Part shown: piece by piece, positions 47,868-59,181 of the stretch
Layout: each line of letters opens with the position of its first letter
How positions within the stretch are numbered: position 1 is the stretch's first letter
Source of the DNA: Leptospira gomenensis
GTDB lineage: Bacteria > Spirochaetota > Leptospiria > Leptospirales > Leptospiraceae
Assembly: GCF_004770155.1 (NCBI RefSeq)
Contig: NZ_RQFA01000072.1
Location: 16,001 to 80,000 of the forward strand
Reading direction: 5' to 3'
DNA: 64,000 nt
Program-made: the position numbers and the translations under genes
The notes under the pieces: model-generated
The model's database searches: none
The model's input: the letters and a program-made list of their open reading frames with translations, nothing else
Told to the model about the DNA's origin: nothing

Positions 47868-48199
47868 GTTTTAATATAATAGAATTTATTATGTTTTATT
47901 GGATTTAATCAATTTTAAATTGAATTTGACGCTGTTATTGTAGCGAATTTTGGCTTGGTTTTTGGAAGTTTGTAACAGGAATTGTATTCTTGTATAGGTT
48001 GTGTAGGAACTGTTACGCGGATCTTTCGGGAGATTTGTAGGATCTCCTAAATTTCAGTACAATCGTTGATTCTTTCGGGGAGAATGGGAGACAAAGTTGT
48101 AGCGGTCGTTATAAAACTCTTGCCTTTTGCCTGAACTCCGATGAGTTAGGAAACGTTTCTTCTTCCTTATCAATCGTTTGTTACGCAAAGGTGGTTTTC
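47868..48199. other. 332-base gap with GTAGGA-type repeats
   Basis: No gene is seen. AT-rich sequence next to the carbonic anhydrase start probably holds its promoter. GTAGGAAC at 48003 and the hairpin GGAGAT (48029-48034) with ATCTCC (48042-48047) belong to the dispersed repeat family. A ribosome binding site AAAGGTGG ends the gap. Confidence 0.5.
48029..48047. repeat. GTAGGATCTCC-type element
   Basis: GGAGAT and ATCTCC flank TTGTAGG. The whole forms a small hairpin and contains the core GTAGGATCTCC (48037-48047). Confidence 0.5.
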
Positions 48200-49672
48200 G
48201 TGAAAGATCGAACGTGCAGGTCCGCAATTTTCGGAACGATTTTATTCTCCCTTCTTCTCGTGTTTCCTTTAGCGGGAGCGTTGTCGCTCAAGGACATCCC
48301 AGCCTCGATCGGGCACGATGGTCGGGAAATATCGAAGCAGTTTTTCGGATTTTTGCGCGGTGCCGCTAAAAAAATTCAGTACGACGGAAGGGCGTCCGAA
48401 TTTCATAAATACATCGAAACCTCTCTGGAAAAGTTCGAACTGAAAAAATTGTATCAGTCGGAATTCCTTCAAAGGTCGGAAGACGGAACTCATCGGATCG
48501 CTTATCGGGGAACGTTTTCCCGGGAAGGTTATACGGTCAAGTTGGAGGAGAAACGATCGAATTCTTTTCCGCCGGCGTTCGGGGATTTTAGCGCCGATTT
48601 TCTTCTCAAACACAATCCGAAACCGTTTTACGGGGGAAATTCGTATTCGGGCAATTTGGATCTGACGACCAACCTCGGTCCTTTTACCAACAAACATGCG
48701 TTAGCTGCTTTGGAGATCCTTCTTAAATATCTGGATTCTGAAAACGTGAAAAAGATAGACGCGCCGGCTACCGCGATCTTTAGAAAAGTGAACCCTCCCG
48801 AATCGAGAAAGGTTCTAAACGATTTTTCGAAATCCTTTCCGGATCTGGGTAAATTTTTGAATTATTACTTCGGTTTGGATTCTCTTTTAACTTTTTCGGA
48901 AACGGGCAAAGTCGGAGGAGAGGTTGCGGTTACTAAGTTCCACTTCAAGGGTTTTCTCTCTAAAAACCTCTCGGACGACTACGCGGAGTTAGGCGATTAT
49001 ATCGATTCGATCAAATATCTAGGCTGGATAAACGTTACGATCGAAAATCCGAAGGGCAGAACTCTTGCGGAGTTCCGACTCGATTCCAAAAGACCGGACG
49101 TTTCGTTTAAATTTATCACGAAACAGGGTAAAATTTTTCCTTACGATTCCAAAGGGACTTTATTTCCGGAAGAATCGTTTGCGATTTCCTCTCTCAATCG
49201 GTTTCCTTTTCAGATTCGAATCGCTCTGGAGGCGAACCTTTACGGTCTTCTATTAGAAAATTCTGAAATACTTTTGTCGGGTGTTTTCGTGAATTTTTCC
49301 GACAACGGTTTTCTGTCGTTGAAGATTCTTAAGGTGAATCCGTTCGACGTCTCGGGCGGTTTTTCTTACGTAATTCCGACTTGGGCGATCGATTTCGTGA
49401 TTCCGGGGAATTTGGAATCCATCATTCGTGAGTTTACCGATACGCTCGTCCGCGCAAACGGGGATAAGGGAACCAAGGTCGTTCTTTCTTGGAATCGGGA
49501 ACTCGGAAAGACGTTCCTAAGAACCCACTTGGAGTCGGAATTTCTGGATAATTTTTTGATTCGATTCGGCCTGAAGATTTGGAATCACAAGGTTTTGCCT
49601 TCCGAGGAGGCGCGGGAGGATATTCGAAATGTTTTTATCCGTGCGGTGGATTTGATTCTCAAAGAAATTTAG
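48200..49672 (+). CDS. exported hypothetical protein
   Basis: GTG at 48200 is chosen because AAAGGTGG lies five bases upstream and contains the alternative GTG at 48191. The protein has 490 residues. A signal peptide (FGTILFSLLLVFPLAGALS) ends near residue 28. The rest alternates charged and hydrophobic strands without repeats, cysteine pairs or membrane segments, consistent with a periplasmic or outer-membrane-associated beta-rich protein. I do not recognise the family. GTAGGA-type elements flank it on both sides. Confidence 0.65.
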   Translation: MKDRTCRSAIFGTILFSLLLVFPLAGALSLKDIPASIGHDGREISKQFFGFLRGAAKKIQYDGRASEFHKYIETSLEKFELKKLYQSEFLQRSEDGTHRIAYRGTFSREGYTVKLEEKRSNSFPPAFGDFSADFLLKHNPKPFYGGNSYSGNLDLTTNLGPFTNKHALAALEILLKYLDSENVKKIDAPATAIFRKVNPPESRKVLNDFSKSFPDLGKFLNYYFGLDSLLTFSETGKVGGEVAVTKFHFKGFLSKNLSDDYAELGDYIDSIKYLGWINVTIENPKGRTLAEFRLDSKRPDVSFKFITKQGKIFPYDSKGTLFPEESFAISSLNRFPFQIRIALEANLYGLLLENSEILLSGVFVNFSDNGFLSLKILKVNPFDVSGGFSYVIPTWAIDFVIPGNLESIIREFTDTLVRANGDKGTKVVLSWNRELGKTFLRTHLESEFLDNFLIRFGLKIWNHKVLPSEEAREDIRNVFIRAVDLILKEI

Positions 49673-49858
49673 TTTTTCCGAGAATGTAGGAACACCCCGG
49701 TGGAAAAAATTCCCGGAGGAAACGGCGATTTCGTCGTTTTCGGGGGGAACTGCGGGAACTACCGCGTCGATGCGAGGTATTTGGGATTTGATACCGGTTT
49801 GTCGAAAAAGGCGGTTTCGGAAAACGAGATATTTCCCGTTCGGAAGAAGAATCCATGA

Positions 49859-49906
49859 GGGAGATCCTACACTTTGTCGTACAACAAAAAAATCGTAGGA
49901 ACTCCC
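49859..49906. repeat. inverted pair of GTAGGA(A/T)CTCC elements
   Basis: GGGAGATCCTAC (49859-49870) pairs with GTAGGAACTCCC (49895-49906) with one central mismatch across 24 bases. A further single copy, TGTAGGAACACC, lies at 49685-49696. The pair sits between convergent genes, so it may also terminate transcription. Confidence 0.6.
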
Positions 49907-49922
49907 CGTTTTCCGGGATCCT

Positions 49923-51371
49923 CTACAGATCCGTGAACGCTCCGCAGGCGGTGACCAAATTGCGATTCAACGGAAAGGATTGGTCGGAAGTCGCCGCTCC
50001 CAGAGCCGTATTGATTTTACTCTGAATCAAGTTGGAATTCGCACAGTTTCCACCGTTCGCGTTACACTTTGTGTTCGCCGGAAGTGTGCCCGAAGCGAGG
50101 GTCGTCAACCAGGTAACGAAGTTTGTTCCGCCGGAGTTCACGTCATACATCTTTTCCGACGTAGTAATCGTATGAACGTCACCGGGAGCGATATAATACG
50201 CGTAATTCGGGGCAGCGGCCTCGATCGTAACCATAGAAGTAACGGCTTGTTCCGACCAACCGCAGGAAGAGCCGTCGATCGAAGCGGGAGTTCCGTCGGG
50301 AATCGCACTTCCGTCCGAATCTCCAAACAAGGTCGAATAGGATTTGGAAGAATCATACGGATCCGGCGTTTTCGTGTCCGTGTATGTCGGAGCAGCGTCG
50401 ATGATATTCATCACCTTGTAAAAGAATCTCTGATTTCCGTCGAACAAAGCCGTATATTGTCCCAATTTATCACCGGCGCCGGCGTATTCGTTCGCAACTT
50501 GGGTGAAGTAGTCCGTGATCGATGGAGTTCCCGCAAGATATCCAGGTCCCAGAGTTCCGACCCAGGCGGGGATATTCGGATCCGCACCCCATTGTGTATC
50601 CAAATTCGCAAAAAATCCGTTCGTCACGATTCCGTTGGAAGCGTCCGAAAGCATATTTACCCGAACGCCGCCGTTTAAACCGGTTACGGTTTCCCGAACG
50701 ATCGGATAATTCAAAAGTGCACCGTAACCGCCCGCGCTTTGTCCGGTGACAAAAACCGTTTCGACACCGGGATATTCCGACTGAATGAATTTCATCGTCG
50801 CCAATACGTTATCGTATCCATGATGTTTGATGACGACGTTCGAGCCGGTATTCGGATTTACGTAGGTCGTATCCTTCGAACCGATATGGAGATCTCCTGT
50901 GCAATACGGAATAAAAACCACGTCGTAGTCTTTGAACGGATTGGAGGCGTTTCCGGCGTTCATCACACCCTGAAATGCGATCTTTACGAACTGATCCGGA
51001 ACAGCATTGAGCATGTCGAAATAAGTGGTCGTATTGTCGCCGAAACAATTGTAACCGCTCCAACAAGCGCCGCCTCCCATGAAGTTGATCAAAAGTTTTT
51101 TATTGGAAGCGGCCACTCTCTTTCGATACAAGGAGAAGGTAGTATTTCCTTCGATTCCCGTACAAGACGGAGAATACGCGCGATTGTTGTAAGCGGCGCC
51201 GGCGACGGTAATCGTTCCCGCTTCCGGAGTGATCTTCTCATACGGACTGGATAAAAAATCCGCGACGACCAAACCTAAGATCGTTTGGTCGAGATCGTCT
51301 TCCTTCTTTTTACAATCCAAGAAGGAAAAAAGAAAACAAACCGTAATACACCAGAAAAACCATCGTTTCAT
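49923..51371 (-). CDS. Notum/pectin-acetylesterase-like lipoprotein
   Basis: ATG at 51371 gives 482 residues with a signal peptide ending FLFSFLDC (Cys 20, Asp at -1) and a charged tether. The esterase core has LINFMGGGACWSGYNCFG (oxyanion region), VFVTGQSAGGYGALLN (GxSxG nucleophile) and a C-terminal APGDVHTIT with the likely catalytic His. This is the order in Notum and plant pectin acetylesterases. It probably removes acyl groups from a glycan or lipid at the cell surface. Several cysteines could form disulfides. Confidence 0.82.
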   Translation of the reverse strand: MKRWFFWCITVCFLFSFLDCKKKEDDLDQTILGLVVADFLSSPYEKITPEAGTITVAGAAYNNRAYSPSCTGIEGNTTFSLYRKRVAASNKKLLINFMGGGACWSGYNCFGDNTTTYFDMLNAVPDQFVKIAFQGVMNAGNASNPFKDYDVVFIPYCTGDLHIGSKDTTYVNPNTGSNVVIKHHGYDNVLATMKFIQSEYPGVETVFVTGQSAGGYGALLNYPIVRETVTGLNGGVRVNMLSDASNGIVTNGFFANLDTQWGADPNIPAWVGTLGPGYLAGTPSITDYFTQVANEYAGAGDKLGQYTALFDGNQRFFYKVMNIIDAAPTYTDTKTPDPYDSSKSYSTLFGDSDGSAIPDGTPASIDGSSCGWSEQAVTSMVTIEAAAPNYAYYIAPGDVHTITTSEKMYDVNSGGTNFVTWLTTLASGTLPANTKCNANGGNCANSNLIQSKINTALGAATSDQSFPLNRNLVTACGAFTDL

Positions 51372-51616
51372 GACAAGCCCTCTCTGCTCTGTTCGAATCT
51401 TTGTATAAAACGGGGCAATTATACGTTTGATACATCGGAAAGTCAACCGATACCTCAAAAAAGGAGCGTCTTCGTTGTGTATCCTCCGACTCATTTTCTT
51501 CCTTTTCGAACGATTTTCGCGAAGAAAGCGATCGGATTGTATTTGAGAATCCCTTCCTCCGTGGGAACCTGGACAAAATTCGTATTCCCAAAAACCGTTT
51601 TGAGAGAGGAGGGAGT

Positions 51617-54175
51617 TTGGAACCTATAGAGGATCTTTCCGGAATCGACGAGAATCCGATTATCCCGCTGGACTCGATTCTACCGCCCGAGTTATTTTTA
51701 ATTCCCATCAAATCCAGACCCGTTTTTCCAGGAATCATCACACCGCTCATCGTTCCGAGCGGTAAATTCGCCAAGGCGGTCGAAGAATCGCTCAAGGGAA
51801 ATTCCTTTTTAGGACTCGTTCTTTTGAAGGACGAAGAGAACGAAAAAGAAACGTCCGAAAACATCTATCAGTACGGCGTAGTCGCTAAAATATTAAAAAA
51901 AGTCAATCTTCCCGACGGAGCGGTGAACATACTCATCAACACCGTTCGACGTTTTAAGATCAATTCCTACTCCAGCGTGGATCCGTTGATCGCCCGCGTG
52001 AATTATCCGGAAGAGGAAGGCGGCGCTCCGAAGAACACGATTAAGGCGATGATGCGGACCCTTCTCGTGATGACGCGCGAACTCGCACAGAATAATCCGC
52101 TTTTTACCGAAGAAATGAAGTTGACGATGCTCAACGTGAACGAGCCCGGGAAGATGGCCGATTTCGTGTGTTCCATTCTCAACCTAGAAAAAGAAGATTA
52201 TCAATCCGTAATAGAGTCAACCGTTCTCAAGGAGCGCATCGAAAAGGTGCTTTTGTTTCTGAAAAAGGAGATCGAACTCGTTTCCATCCAACGAGAAATC
52301 TCCGATCAGATCCAGGACAAAATCGACAAACAACAAAGACAGTTTTTTCTTCGCGAACAACTCAAGGCCATTCAAAACGAACTGGGAATCAAGGACGATA
52401 AGTTCGAAAAAAAATACGAGAAGTTTTTGGAACGTCTCAAATCGCTGAACGCGGATCCGGAAGTGATCGAAGAAGTGGCGAGGGAGTTGGATAAGTTCTC
52501 GTATGCGGATCCGAACACCGGAGACTACAACGTCATCCGGAATTATCTCGATATTCTCGAATCGCTTCCCTGGGAACCTGCACCTCATCGGGACATCGAT
52601 CTGGACAAGGCCAAACGTACCTTGGATCGAGATCACTACAAACTCGACGACGTAAAGGATAGAATCCTGGAATTTCTCGCCGTAAAAAAACTGAAGTCGG
52701 ACGAAAAAGGCACCATACTGCTGTTAGTCGGTCCTCCGGGCGTGGGTAAAACCTCGATCGCGAAATCGATCGCGGAAGCGATGGGAAGAAAGTTCTTCCG
52801 GTTTTCCTTGGGAGGAATGCGAGACGAGGCGGAAATCAAAGGTCACCGAAGGACGTACATCGGATCCATGCCGGGAAAAATCGTAACCGCGCTTCGAATC
52901 ACGAAGGAACGGGATCCGGTCATCCTTTTGGATGAAATCGACAAACTCGCCGTGGGAATCCAAGGCGATCCGTCTTCCGCACTTTTGGAGGTTCTCGATC
53001 CGGAACAGAACAGGAATTTTCGAGATCACTATCTCGATCTTCCATTCGATATTTCGAATGTGTTTTTCATCGCCACCGCGAACACGTTGGATTCCATTTC
53101 GAGGATCCTTATGGATCGAATGGAAGTGATCAATCTTTCCGGATATATCACGGACGAAAAAGTGCAGATCTTTCAGAAATATCTTTGGAAGAAGGTACTT
53201 CAAAAAAACGGAGTCGCGTCGTACGGAATCGAATTCGACAAAAAAGCATTGGTAGCACTCATCGATTCCTATTCCCGCGAATCCGGGGTGCGAGGTCTGG
53301 AGAAGATGACGGATAAACTCGTCCGAAAGATCGCGCTTCGCATCGTGAAAAAAAATCCCTTCCCAAAAATCATCCGGGACAAGGATCTGGAACAGTTTTT
53401 GGGAGTTCCTAAATTTACGGACGAACGTATGGTGCGCGCCACCGTGCCCGGAACCGCTCTTGGTCTGGCGTGGACTTCCGTAGGAGGAGCGACTCTTCTG
53501 ATCGAAGCGGTGTTCGTAAAAGGTAAGGGAGGAATTCTCCTCACCGGAATGATCGGTAAGACGATGGAGGAATCCTCGAGCATCGCGCTGAGTTATATTA
53601 GAAATTTATTAAATAATGAGACTCTTTTCGCGGATCGTACGGTTCATCTTCACGTTCCAGACGGAGCTACGCCCAAAGACGGCCCTTCCGCTGGAATCAC
53701 TATGGCGACGGCGATCCTTTCCCTCGCCCTCGATACGAAGGTGAAACCCGGTTTCGGAATGACGGGAGAATTGACCTTAACGGGAGAAGTTCTTGCCATA
53801 GGCGGACTTCGTGAAAAAATCGTGGCCGCAAAACGTGTGGGAATCCATAAGATCGTATATCCCAAGGACAACCTTCAACATTTGGAGGAGATCCCAGAAT
53901 ACGTAAAAAAAGGGATGTCCTTCTTTCCGGTCAGCCGGTTCGAGGAGGTCGCCAAATTGATGTTCGACGAAAAGACGCTGATGAAAACGGGAATCGATTC
54001 CTTCTCCGAAAAAAAGGGAGTTTCCGGAAAAACGAAGGGATCGGTTCCGAAAAAGGCGATAGGAAAAGCCGTACCGAAAAAAGCGGGGATCTCCGCAAAA
54101 AGGAAAGGCGGAAGGTCGCCCCGAAAGGCAGGATCCGATTCCGCGGGAAAATCGGAGCGTAGTCGGAAACGATAG
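51617..54175 (+). CDS. lon: Lon ATP-dependent protease with basic C-terminal tail
   Basis: The start is probably TTG at 51617, right after GAGGAGGGAG. The protein has 852 residues against 784 in E. coli. The N-domain begins [20 protein letters not shown]. The AAA+ module has [14 protein letters not shown] and [13 protein letters not shown]. The protease dyad is Ser in [12 protein letters not shown] and Lys in [14 protein letters not shown]. After the protease domain come 58 residues of which 20 are Lys or Arg and 3 are acidic. The tail is not part of canonical Lon. Confidence 0.95.
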   Translation: MEPIEDLSGIDENPIIPLDSILPPELFLIPIKSRPVFPGIITPLIVPSGKFAKAVEESLKGNSFLGLVLLKDEENEKETSENIYQYGVVAKILKKVNLPDGAVNILINTVRRFKINSYSSVDPLIARVNYPEEEGGAPKNTIKAMMRTLLVMTRELAQNNPLFTEEMKLTMLNVNEPGKMADFVCSILNLEKEDYQSVIESTVLKERIEKVLLFLKKEIELVSIQREISDQIQDKIDKQQRQFFLREQLKAIQNELGIKDDKFEKKYEKFLERLKSLNADPEVIEEVARELDKFSYADPNTGDYNVIRNYLDILESLPWEPAPHRDIDLDKAKRTLDRDHYKLDDVKDRILEFLAVKKLKSDEKGTILLLVGPPGVGKTSIAKSIAEAMGRKFFRFSLGGMRDEAEIKGHRRTYIGSMPGKIVTALRITKERDPVILLDEIDKLAVGIQGDPSSALLEVLDPEQNRNFRDHYLDLPFDISNVFFIATANTLDSISRILMDRMEVINLSGYITDEKVQIFQKYLWKKVLQKNGVASYGIEFDKKALVALIDSYSRESGVRGLEKMTDKLVRKIALRIVKKNPFPKIIRDKDLEQFLGVPKFTDERMVRATVPGTALGLAWTSVGGATLLIEAVFVKGKGGILLTGMIGKTMEESSSIALSYIRNLLNNETLFADRTVHLHVPDGATPKDGPSAGITMATAILSLALDTKVKPGFGMTGELTLTGEVLAIGGLREKIVAAKRVGIHKIVYPKDNLQHLEEIPEYVKKGMSFFPVSRFEEVAKLMFDEKTLMKTGIDSFSEKKGVSGKTKGSVPKKAIGKAVPKKAGISAKRKGGRSPRKAGSDSAGKSERSRKR

Positions 54176-54252
54176 GTAGGGAAACTTTTCCGAAAAAAAG
54201 TAAGTAAGTATTTTAGAATATTCTTAAATTTAAACATATGCAGGAGAGCCGA

Positions 54253-55377
54253 ATGGGCGTTCCATTTATTGATATCAAGAGATTCGAGCCGGGATTGCTG
54301 GAAGAATGGGAAGAAAAAGTGAAAGTTCTCAGTAAAAACGCGAGCTTTATCGGAGGAGAGGAAGTTTCCCAGTTGGAAAAGAGTCTCGCTTCTTACGCAC
54401 AAACGAAATATTCCGTCGCGTGCGCGAACGGTACGGACGCTCTTCAGTTGGCTCTGCGCGCGCTCGGAGTAGGAAAGGGAGACGCGGTTCTGCTTCCGGA
54501 TTCCACGTTCTGGGCGACGTTCGAATCCGTAGTCAACGTGGGAGCGGATCCCTATACCGTGGACACGGATCCGGACGATCTTCAGATGGATTTTTCCGAA
54601 TTCGAAAAAGCGGTCGATCGCGTTAAACCGAAGGCGGCGATCATCGTACATCTTTACGGTTGGGGTTCGGCCCGGATCGAGGACTTTCGTAAGTTATGTA
54701 ATTCCAAGGGAATCCCACTTTTGGAGGACGGGGCTCAGTGTTTCGGAGTGAAATACAAAGGAGTATCGATCTACAAGGACGCGCTTATCAGCACCACCTC
54801 CTTTTATCCCGCGAAGGTTTTAGGCGGAGCCGGTGACGGAGGAGCGCTTTTTACAAACGACGAGGAATTGGCGAACAAAGTGAGAATGTTGTCCAATCAC
54901 GGCAGAATTTCGCATTACGCGTACGGAGACGTAGGTTGGAATTCCAGGCTCGATACGTTACAGGCCGCGTTTTTAAACATCAACCTCAAACACCTCGATG
55001 CAAGATTGAAATCGCGACGCGCGAGTGCACAAAAATATTATGAAGTACTCCCAAACCTCGGAGTGAACGTGATAAGACCTCCGAAAGATTACGAAGAGAA
55101 CGGTTATTGTAACGTAACTCTTTCCACTCCGGAGGAAAGGCCGAATATCCAAGAGACGCTTAAGGAAAAAGGAATCGGTTTCGGAAACATTTATCCGGGA
55201 GCGATGAGCGATCAACCCGGAGCCAAACCTTATATCAAGGGAAAATTCGGCGATAAACATACGACGGGCAGGATCTGCGCTTCCGTTCTCAATTATCCTC
55301 TGTTTCCTTATATGAAAGACGAGGAGTTGGAGGAAGTTTTTAGCGCGATCCGAGGGTTCTATTCCGGAAAAAAATGA
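54253..55377 (+). CDS. DegT/DnrJ/EryC1/StrS aminotransferase
   Basis: ATG at 54253 has AGGAGA seven bases upstream, so it is preferred over 54238. The protein has 374 residues. It shows [17 protein letters not shown] near the PLP phosphate site, [15 protein letters not shown] with the ring-contacting Asp and Gln, and [18 protein letters not shown] with the Schiff-base Lys. Such enzymes aminate keto-sugars for lipopolysaccharide or glycan precursors. No other sugar gene is adjacent, so the substrate is open. Confidence 0.9.
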   Translation: MGVPFIDIKRFEPGLLEEWEEKVKVLSKNASFIGGEEVSQLEKSLASYAQTKYSVACANGTDALQLALRALGVGKGDAVLLPDSTFWATFESVVNVGADPYTVDTDPDDLQMDFSEFEKAVDRVKPKAAIIVHLYGWGSARIEDFRKLCNSKGIPLLEDGAQCFGVKYKGVSIYKDALISTTSFYPAKVLGGAGDGGALFTNDEELANKVRMLSNHGRISHYAYGDVGWNSRLDTLQAAFLNINLKHLDARLKSRRASAQKYYEVLPNLGVNVIRPPKDYEENGYCNVTLSTPEERPNIQETLKEKGIGFGNIYPGAMSDQPGAKPYIKGKFGDKHTTGRICASVLNYPLFPYMKDEELEEVFSAIRGFYSGKK

Positions 55378-55477
55378 TTCTATGAGTTAAGGGGTGGAAC
55401 GTTCGTTCTGACTTCCATAAGTTTTTTCTTGTGTTGCACTTGTCTTTGGTCTAATATTTAAGAAGGGGGATTTAATC

Positions 55478-55957
55478 ATGGAAATAGACATAGGAATATC
55501 CGAAAAAAACAGGGACACGATCAACGCAGGTTTACAGAAACTTTTGGCCGATACTTATACTCTTTATTTTAAAACCCACAGTTATCATTGGAACGTGACC
55601 GGTCCGCTATTCAACACGCTTCATCTGATGTTTCAAACCCAATACAATGAACTATGGCTTTCCATCGACTTGATCGCGGAACGGATCCGGTCTTTGGGTT
55701 TTTTCGCTCCGATTTCCTCCGGGCAACTCGGAAAGTTGACTTCCATCCACGAAGAAGGCGGCGTTCCGAACGCGGAGGATATGTTGCGTCATTTGGTGAG
55801 CGGTCATGAAACCGTCATCAAAACCGCGCGTTCCCTGTTGCCCGCGGCGGACGCGGGAGGAGACGAGGTGACGCTCGATCTTCTTACCCAAAGATTGGAA
55901 GTTCACGAAAAAACGGCGTGGATGTTGCGGAGTATGCTCGAAGTGAAAAACGTCTGA
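55478..55957 (+). CDS. dps: Dps-family ferritin-like protein
   Basis: The protein has 159 residues, the normal Dps length. It shows [23 protein letters not shown] (two parts) with the ferroxidase His, and [20 protein letters not shown] with the Asp and Glu ligands, then a C-terminal helix [15 protein letters not shown]. Dps dodecamers oxidise and store iron and shield DNA from peroxide. AAGGGGG precedes the ATG. A possible promoter is TTGTGT and TAATAT (55429-55457), 17 bases apart. Confidence 0.92.
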   Translation: MEIDIGISEKNRDTINAGLQKLLADTYTLYFKTHSYHWNVTGPLFNTLHLMFQTQYNELWLSIDLIAERIRSLGFFAPISSGQLGKLTSIHEEGGVPNAEDMLRHLVSGHETVIKTARSLLPAADAGGDEVTLDLLTQRLEVHEKTAWMLRSMLEVKNV

Positions 55958-56298
55958 TTTCGGGCGCCGTCGCGGCTTTAGGAATGAATTTTCCTTCGGA
56001 GGAAGAGTTCGAATTTAAGAAGTGCGGCGGTTCTCCTATGGAACGGGAAGGCCGTGAAACGACGTTCCGTTTTCTGTGGCCGGATCGCTGATCGATATCG
56101 CACGACATTCCTAAATACTAATGTATATTTTCTGAATACTCGGCCGTTTTCCGATACGGAAGGAATTGGCGAAAAGCCCGTATTCTTAGGGGACATTCTC
56201 CACTTCTGAGTTAGAGCCGGGGCTTTCCGATTCCGGAAGTAGGAAACGGGCCGGATGCGGTTTTTCCACTTCGTGGACCTCGATCCGCCAAACAAACG
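55958..56298. other. 341-base gap, nothing recognised
   Basis: Convergent gap between dps and a membrane-protein gene. A 35-codon frame at 55984-56091 has no ribosome site and is not supported. No clear terminator or repeat is seen. Confidence 0.4.
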
Positions 56299-56778
56299 TT
56301 AGCCGATAAATTTATCCGGATATCTCGACTTTATTTCTTTCAAAAACGCGTCCGCGTTCTCCAGGGAGTTTAAATCGACGAGAAAATAGAGAACCGTTCT
56401 TAGACGGACCTTTAGGAAAACGTAATTCTTTTTCGGGATGATTTTGAGAAGTTCCTGGGCTTTGATCGTAAAATTTCCGCTTTCGTCCGATATCGAAATC
56501 GTATCCTCCGCTACGGAGACGATTCCTCCTCCGCTCTCGAATTTGATTCTTTTTAACGCAATAAAGGGACGAAGAGTATAAAAAATTCCGAATATTCCGA
56601 AAAACAAAGCCAATACAAAGCCGTTGGTCTCCGAGGCGAGATAAAACTCGGCGGCGGAAAGTGCGATCAACAATGGTCCGGTAAATCTACGCTGAAACCA
56701 TAGATACGGGCGGTTGTAGTAGCCGAATAGGTAGTTTCGCCTTTGTGTTTTTGCATCCGAATAATATTTGTATTCCAT
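56299..56778 (-). CDS. small membrane protein, YcxB-like
   Basis: The protein has 159 residues. Two adjacent membrane segments (about 33-48 and 52-70) are followed by a soluble C-terminal domain of about 85 residues with FESGGGIVSVAEDTISISDE and YFLVDLNSLENADAFLKEIK. The layout recalls YcxB-like proteins, a family of unknown role. It lies 33 bases downstream of the Amt-chemoreceptor gene on the same strand and is probably cotranscribed with it. Confidence 0.6.
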   Translation of the reverse strand: MEYKYYSDAKTQRRNYLFGYYNRPYLWFQRRFTGPLLIALSAAEFYLASETNGFVLALFFGIFGIFYTLRPFIALKRIKFESGGGIVSVAEDTISISDESGNFTIKAQELLKIIPKKNYVFLKVRLRTVLYFLVDLNSLENADAFLKEIKSRYPDKFIG

Positions 56779-56811
56779 AATATTATTAAATACTCCGGTC
56801 TTAAAATTTTC

Positions 56812-59181
56812 CTAATTCGCGATCAGTTCCCGCGATATTTCCTTTTCAACGCGGAAGTTACGCACCAAAGAATTGAGGATGGAAGAGAGTTGTTTTAGGA
56901 ATTCTCCCGTGGCGCTTAACTCCTCCGATTGTGCTGAAATTTCGTGGAAAGCGCCGCTGATGAATTCCACAGATTCGTAGAGGCCTTTGATTTCGGAGAA
57001 ACGTTGTTCCATATTTTGCATGATGATGTCGCTTCGTTCAATCATGGAAGTATTGAGAAGATCCAGATTTCGGATCATGTCCGAGTATCGCGCGCCGTTG
57101 TTTCGTATCTCTATCTGAGTCTGTGCGAGACTTTTAAATTCGTCCGTTAGAGTTTTAAAAAACTCGACCGTTCCGAATACGGTTTGTTTTCCGCGTAAGA
57201 CGGAGCTTTGTATTTCCCCTAGAATTTCTGCTGCTTTTTTCGTGCTGTCCTGCGTGCCCGAGGATAGTTTGCTGATCTCTTCCGCCACGACTCCGAAACC
57301 TTTTCCCGATTCTCCGGAACGTGCGGCTTCGATCGAGGCGTTGATCGACAACATTCCGAGTTTAACGGAGATGTCGTTCAAAAGTTTTACGAGACTTTCC
57401 ACTTTTTTCGCGGAATCTCCGATATCGTTGATGTCCGATTCCAAATGATCCAATTCTTTTCTGCTTCGATCTATTTTGTTCACCGATTCGCGGGAGCGTT
57501 CCGATCCGAGTTTGAGATCCGAATCGAATTTTTGAAAGCCAGTCACCAATTCGTTTAACAATTTGTGTGCTCCTCGTTCGATCTCCTTTTGTTCCGTTGC
57601 CGAAGATGAGATCTGCCGAAACGAATCCCGAAACGAATCGAAAATAGCCGTCACTTCTTCGAGGCTGGCGGCTTGTTCCTGGATTCCGTGGCTCATGTTT
57701 CCCCATGCGGCGGATATTTCGGAGGCGGAATTCTCTAATTCGCCGGATTTTTGTTTGATCGTATAAATCATCTCTCCTAAGTTTCCGAGATACTGATTCA
57801 TCAAAAAGGCGATGGCGCCCGCTTCGGTTCCGTGATCGACGTGGATTTTTCTGGTAAGATCTCCTCCACCTTTGGAAAGATCCTTGAGGGAATGGATCAG
57901 GTCGATCCAACTGGATCCCGCTCCGTGTTCCGCTACGTTCAAACCTTTTTCCTCGAACTCCTCGTTGACCCGGATCCCGATCGTTATCTTCAACGCCCAA
58001 AACAGAATCAGTCCCAGGCCGAACGCCCAGACGGCGCAGGAAACCACACCCAATAGCTGAGGCAATATTTGAATATTATGATTAGCTGATAGAATAGGAA
58101 GAAGAATCGTTCCTAAGATTCCGCAGACGCCGTGGACAGGAAAGGCTCCGACTACGTCGTCTAATTTGAAGACCTTCTCCAGCACGAGAGAGGAAATGAC
58201 TACGGTGATTCCCGCGCAGGCTCCCACAAAAAGCGAAGCTGCGGGAGATATTTCGTTGCAGCCCGCGGTTACCGCCACGAGTCCTCCCAAAACTCCGTTC
58301 ATACATTCTTCCACGGATGCGATCCGGTAGATCAACCAGGATACGGAAATGGCGAGCATTCCTCCGGCACTTCCCGCCAAACTGGTGTTAAGGATTATCA
58401 GGGGAACGGAATCCGTGAACGAAAGCGCGCTTCCTCCGTTGAATCCGAACCACCCAAACCAAAGGATAAATACTCCCAATACGGAAAAAGTTAGATTGTG
58501 GCCTTGGATTTTTCTCGGACTTCCGTCCTCTTTGAATTTGTCCTTTCGAGCGCCGAGTATGATGACACCCGCGAGAGAAATCCATCCGCCGAGGGAATGG
58601 ACTACGGTCGATCCCGCGAAATCGACAAACCCTTGTTTTGCGATCCATCCTCCGCCCCAGGTCCAGTGACCGAAAATAGGATAAATGATAAGCGAAATTA
58701 CGACCGAAACGATCAAATATGCAGAAAACTTAATGCGTTCCGCGACTGCTCCGGAAACGATCGTCGCCGCGGTTCCCATAAACGCCACTTGAAAAAGAAA
58801 AAACGAAAATTCCCGACCTGATTTCAGACCTTCCAGAAAAAAAAGATTTTTACCGATCCATCCCTGTTCCGAAAGTCCGAACATCAATCCGAAGCCGACG
58901 CTGAAGAACGCGACGGTCCCGACGATATAATCCATCAGATTTTTAACCGCGACATTGATCGTATTTTTTAAGCGGGAAAGTCCCGTCTCCAACATCAAAA
59001 AGCCGGCCTGCATAAAAAACACGAGAGCGGAACAAACGATCAACCAGATCGGATCGACCGTCTTTGATAATTCTTGCGCGGGACTCAGATCGTCCGCAAC
59101 TGCGAAGGAAGTAATTCCCGAAAATAAAAAAAGTAAAATCCCGAAAAACTTTCGGGAACGTTGGAGCACGTTTGTTTTCAT
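56812..59181 (-). CDS. ammonium transporter fused to HAMP and methyl-accepting chemotaxis domains
   Basis: The protein has 789 residues. A signal-like start (1-30) is followed by an 11-segment Amt domain (about 40-420) that keeps [13 protein letters not shown] and [10 protein letters not shown], containing the two pore histidines. Then a HAMP-like stretch [20 protein letters not shown] (about 435-485) leads to an MCP signalling domain with a hairpin tip [20 protein letters not shown] and [13 protein letters not shown]. It appears to be a transceptor that links ammonium binding or flux to CheA. No che gene is adjacent. All three parts are in one uninterrupted frame. Confidence 0.93.
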   Translation of the reverse strand: MKTNVLQRSRKFFGILLFLFSGITSFAVADDLSPAQELSKTVDPIWLIVCSALVFFMQAGFLMLETGLSRLKNTINVAVKNLMDYIVGTVAFFSVGFGLMFGLSEQGWIGKNLFFLEGLKSGREFSFFLFQVAFMGTAATIVSGAVAERIKFSAYLIVSVVISLIIYPIFGHWTWGGGWIAKQGFVDFAGSTVVHSLGGWISLAGVIILGARKDKFKEDGSPRKIQGHNLTFSVLGVFILWFGWFGFNGGSALSFTDSVPLIILNTSLAGSAGGMLAISVSWLIYRIASVEECMNGVLGGLVAVTAGCNEISPAASLFVGACAGITVVISSLVLEKVFKLDDVVGAFPVHGVCGILGTILLPILSANHNIQILPQLLGVVSCAVWAFGLGLILFWALKITIGIRVNEEFEEKGLNVAEHGAGSSWIDLIHSLKDLSKGGGDLTRKIHVDHGTEAGAIAFLMNQYLGNLGEMIYTIKQKSGELENSASEISAAWGNMSHGIQEQAASLEEVTAIFDSFRDSFRQISSSATEQKEIERGAHKLLNELVTGFQKFDSDLKLGSERSRESVNKIDRSRKELDHLESDINDIGDSAKKVESLVKLLNDISVKLGMLSINASIEAARSGESGKGFGVVAEEISKLSSGTQDSTKKAAEILGEIQSSVLRGKQTVFGTVEFFKTLTDEFKSLAQTQIEIRNNGARYSDMIRNLDLLNTSMIERSDIIMQNMEQRFSEIKGLYESVEFISGAFHEISAQSEELSATGEFLKQLSSILNSLVRNFRVEKEISRELIAN

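Noticed and set aside
49980..50678. 232-codon plus-strand frame opposite the Notum-like gene
   Set aside because: Very Arg/Ser/Gly-rich translation typical of antisense frames; the minus strand encodes a well-formed esterase.
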